A program made the translations under genes and the position numbers. Under the pieces are notes generated by a model. It did no database searches. It saw only the letters and a list, made by a program, of their open reading frames with translations, and was not told the DNA's origin. DNA of 64,000 nt from NCBI GenBank assembly GCA_024516155.1, contig JAJJXM010000054.1:372001-436000 (forward strand). Direction: 5' to 3'. Origin of the DNA: Pyronema omphalodes (taxonomy: Eukaryota; Ascomycota; Pezizomycetes; Pezizales; Pyronemataceae). Positions within the stretch are counted from its first letter, which is position 1; every line of letters begins with the position of its first letter. Of this stretch, positions 60,595 through 64,000 are shown piece after piece.

Positions 60595-61260
60595 CTAATC
60601 CTCAATCCCCTTCATCTCCAACTCAACCAACCGTCTAACCCATAGCCCCCTCTCCTCCTCTTTGGCATCGGGACTCATCTCCTCAACCCACTTCTTCAGC
60701 CTCTCCAACTCCATTGCCTTCTCCATAGCACTAGGTCCCTGTTCGATTTCTTCCTCCTCCTCAATCTCGATATAATGCACCACAACCTCATCACAAAACC
60801 CGACTGTCTTGCGAATCAAGGTTCTCCCTCTATGACCCGGCTGCGGGGTGGGGAGGAAACTAGCACTAGGAGTCGTGGGATGATGTGAAGACTTCATACC
60901 GCCGCGCTCACGACGCTGTTGCCGGTGCCGCCGGAGTCGGTGTTTATCTTTTAGGCTACAGGCCTCTGGGTTGATGGTGGTATTATATTCCTCTGTATCT
61001 GCCTCTGTTTCCCCGGCTTGCAAGCCACAGTTATCGCAGTCGTCATCGGAGGAGGAAGATGAGGAGCTGCCAGTGGGTGATGGTGACGGCTGGGTTAAAC
61101 GCCGGTTCATGGCGGTGTTGCGAGAGGTGGGTGATAATGCGGATGATGGGGTTCGCGCGGAGTTGATGGGACTGGGGATGTAGGTTGCGATTTGGAGGGA
61201 GAGCTTGGGACGGTGTCGGGGACGGGTGTGTCGGGGGATTGGGTGCGAGGCTAGGAGCAT
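60595..61260 (-). CDS. Hypothetical acidic, low-complexity protein
   Basis: A 221-residue single-exon frame. The N-terminus is Arg/Pro/Ser-rich, then comes a Ser run followed by DDDCDNCG (near 65-78), a basic block (KHRLRRHRQQRRERGG), and an ordered C-terminal part: TLIRKTVGFCDEVVVHYIEI, an acidic run, then a predicted amphipathic helix or coiled coil (SAMEKAMELERLKKWVEEM, then EERGLWVRRLVELEMKG). The C-terminal third looks conserved in character while the rest looks disordered. I do not recognise a family. Met51 (MNRRLTQPSP) is an alternative start. No signal peptide or membrane segment is present. Confidence 0.55.
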   Translation of the reverse strand: MLLASHPIPRHTRPRHRPKLSLQIATYIPSPINSARTPSSALSPTSRNTAMNRRLTQPSPSPTGSSSSSSSDDDCDNCGLQAGETEADTEEYNTTINPEACSLKDKHRLRRHRQQRRERGGMKSSHHPTTPSASFLPTPQPGHRGRTLIRKTVGFCDEVVVHYIEIEEEEEIEQGPSAMEKAMELERLKKWVEEMSPDAKEEERGLWVRRLVELEMKGIED

Positions 61261-64000
61261 CGTGTTTGGTGTCTGTGGGTTTTTGGGTTTGGGGGGTTGA
61301 TGCTGTGCGGTGATTAGGATGATGAGGTGATGGTGGGGAGGGTTGATTATTGATGATGCTTGGTGTTGATGTCGCTTGCTTGATGAGTAGATGAGATGGT
61401 GTTTTTGCGTTTCGCTTTTTGGTTTCTGTTTCGTTCTGATGTTCGTTCGTTCGTGCGTTCGTTTGGCTCTTTTTACTTCTTCTTCTTCTTAAGTCCGGGG
61501 AATTATTCGGAAAGGAAGAAGAGGGGGGGAAGGGAGGGGGAAAGGGAAGGAGGCTTTACTTAACCGCGCAGGCCACACAACCACCCACAACTTGTTGGTG
61601 TGGTGTGGGTGTGGGTGTGTTAGTGTGCTAGTATGCAATGGTGTTAGTGTGGGTGGGTGTGTGCCAGGATACCGGCTGCTGGTGTGGCTTGTCCTTGTCC
61701 TTGGCAGAAAAGGGTTACTCGTTTACCGGTTCATGTTGTTGTCGCGATTCCGGTTAGATCGAGTTTAAAAATAAACCCACATCTACCCGAACCTAAGGAA
61801 GAAGGACAGGAACCCCCCGTACTCGCCAAGCCAAGCAAGGAAACCATCCAACCAACGGAGCAGAAGCAAGCAAAAACAAGCATCTTGTCCGGAGCTGAAC
61901 ATCGGCATCCCCTTCAGGATCGTTTTTTCTTTTCTTTTTTTTTTTCACATCGCATCGATCACTTCAAGCCGAAAGTTATGTCAAGTTTGCATACCATGAT
62001 TTACCCTGGATTTACCTGGCATTCCTGATTCTCCTTGATAATGACACTGAATTTTCTTCTGGAATCTTCAATTACGGGACATCTCAAAAAAAATACATTC
62101 TATTCAATCAAGTACATACCAAGAAAGACATATTTCGTTGGCTATGTAGCATGCGATGGAGAAAATAAAAGCTCATCACATCGAAAGTGTACAAATGTAT
62201 ATTTAGAACTTCAGTGACGTATTAGTATTTCGTATAAATAGAAAAGCACGGACCTTCCCCCTCGCTCCGACACCTGACACCTGCCTGTGGTTCGAATTTT
62301 CAATGGTTACTTACATACATGCCATGTATGAGAGATGTGTGTTTGTGGCGTTGTGGCATTGCGGCGTTGCGGCTTGCTGGGAGGGAGGTGGGCGGGGTGG
62401 AGGGAGGCGGCTGGGTTGAGGCAATGGGAAGGTGATCGAATCATCGAAGTGTGATTATGCCAGTGGCAGAACCTATGCCCGTAAGGCGTCAGTGGCTGAC
62501 GCTGAGACTGACAACGTAATCATGATCATGAGCATGATCATGATCATCCGAGCCGTGTCAAGTCAGTTCCCTATGCTGCTATGCTGCTATGCTATGTATC
62601 AGCTGACATGTTTATCACCTGCTGAACACTGAACCCTCAACTCGGTCCTCGAGTCGAGGGTCTTCGGGTTTTCGAGTCTTGTAGGATCCGGATTAATCAT
62701 GAGATTTCATGAGCTTTCACGAGCTTTCGCGAGACTTCCAGAAATATCATAGCTATTTCTAAGGTTTCGGTTCCGCAGTTTCCAGAAATATCATCTTCAT
62801 TTCCAAGGTTTCCAAGGTTTCTAGAAATCATGAGTATCAACCACGGCATACTAGAAGCACAAGATACAGGAAGCGAGAACCCGAGAACCCGAGAATCTAA
62901 AATTGTAGAGATCTTGATCTTGATCTTGATCTTGATATCGCCACTTGATCTATCTATCTATCTATCTATATATCTATTCAATATTTAGGTATAACACCAT
63001 ACCATGATCACGCGAGAGTCGAGATCTCCCCACTATTCCATCGCCTTGTCATGCTACTATGCTACTATTCTGCTATTCTGCTATGCTGCCACGCGGCTTT
63101 GGGCTTCGGCTTGAGGCTTCGGCTTCGCTTATCATGTCCAGTAGAGACAAATATAGAAATGATATACATATACATATACATAGCCATATCCATATAGACA
63201 GACACAAAGTTTGTATAGTGCCTTGTATACCACCATGACGCAATTTCTTTTTGATAGAGTTGATTGAGTTAAGCTTTACTTTAGGGCACTATCGGAAATG
63301 TAAGGCTGTGCTTTGTTGTCTTGTCTTCGCTGTCTCTTGGAGTCTTGTCTTCGTGGCTACGGATAAGCTGTTAGTACGGGCTATGGGCTATGTATAAGCT
63401 ATCGACCACGCACCACACACCACGCAGCACAGCACAGCAGCCGAGCTGGTGTATGATGGTATGGAGCCGAGCTCCACATCGCAGGCTCGCAGGCTCGCAG
63501 CTGTCAGCCCTACCTAGCCCAGCCCCACAGCGTCCAGCCTCGCACCGCCCCGCCCAGCCCCGCAGCGTCCAGATAAATATAGATAAACCGTCAGCCCTAC
63601 GTCTCATATCCCATATCCCATGTCATGTTTCAACCCCTTTAAACTGTCAACACTATCTATCAACACTATGTATTTATCGATAATAAACAATACTAAGCTC
63701 CCAAGCTCCCAAGTTCCCAACCCTCGGCGAGTGTTAGGGGTGTTTTGGGGGAGTTTTGGGTTTGTGTTTGTGATAGATAGATATTTATGGACTTTTTGCG
63801 GGTTTCAGGGTTGAAGATGGATCGGTTATCGGGTATCGCTTATCGGTTGTTGTTGAGGGTTTGCGATTGGGGGTTTTGGCTTGGAAGGAGAAGGGAAGGG
63901 AAGGGGATGGGATGGGGAAGTGCACTTTACTACTACTACTACTGCTGCTGGATTCAATAATCACCGTGCTACATAGCAGTCTGTACACGCTGAATGGAAT
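61261..64000. other. Non-coding to window end
   Basis: No gene is supported. It contains GT-rich and GGTGTGGGTGTG-type runs near 61595-61655, a 12-bp-arm palindrome at 62519-62544, TCTTGA and ATCT microsatellites near 62915-62970 and many short CATGAT, CTATG and TAC repeats. Frames such as 63371-63607 are repeat-driven. Confidence 0.5.
62519..62544. repeat. Palindrome ATCATGATCATG, 12-bp arms
   Basis: The arms ATCATGATCATG and CATGATCATGAT flank an AG pair. It is built from CATGAT units and may simply be an internally symmetrical microsatellite. Confidence 0.8.

Overview
The window is nuclear DNA from a filamentous ascomycete (Pezizomycotina). The evidence is short introns of about 50-80 bases with GTRNGT-type donors and CTAAC/CTRAY branch sites, a Zn2Cys6 regulator, an NB-ARC/TPR NLR-type protein, a fungal rhodopsin-domain protein and a GT34 glycosyltransferase. 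I cannot fix the class from the sequence. No viral, bacterial or organellar DNA was seen. Exon joins were worked out by hand from splice signals, phase continuity and protein pattern.

Layout. 1-9 kb: a secreted But2-like protein, a secreted seven-bladed lactonase-like protein, a large CCTCAAT minisatellite and a small two-exon protein with a mitochondrial-type N-terminus. 9.8-14.3 kb: a nine-exon minus-strand gene for a 1329-residue alpha/beta hydrolase-NB-ARC-TPR protein (fungal NLR architecture). 14.3-19.2 kb: no gene I can support. 19.2-24 kb: a compact catabolic-looking group (alpha/beta hydrolase, carboxymuconolactone-decarboxylase-like protein, AttM-type metallo-beta-lactamase lactonase, 3-hydroxyisobutyrate-dehydrogenase-family enzyme) that suggests lactone ring opening followed by hydroxyacid oxidation. 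26.4-27.6 kb: a seven-helix rhodopsin-domain membrane protein.

28-42 kb is the most dynamic part. Two same-strand paralogous zinc-finger genes lie there. The first (30.0-34.7 kb) is broken by a 1819-bp insertion with terminal inverted repeats and a 4-bp AGCC target duplication, whose removal restores the reading frame exactly; it also carries an in-frame TAA. The second (39.1-41.7 kb) is intact over six exons. Short inverted-repeat remnants of another repeat family are scattered between 28 and 38 kb.

42-53 kb: a small membrane protein, a tRNA-Thr(CGT) with four extra bases in the anticodon loop, a Zn2Cys6 transcription factor (four exons) and a GT34 glycosyltransferase (five exons) in which every intron and the leader hold C/G homopolymer runs. 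53-60.6 kb is almost gene-free and holds a 778-bp MITE-like element with inverted ends at 57.2-58.0 kb and several microsatellites. A low-complexity acidic protein lies at 60.6-61.3 kb, and the rest is non-coding as far as I can see.
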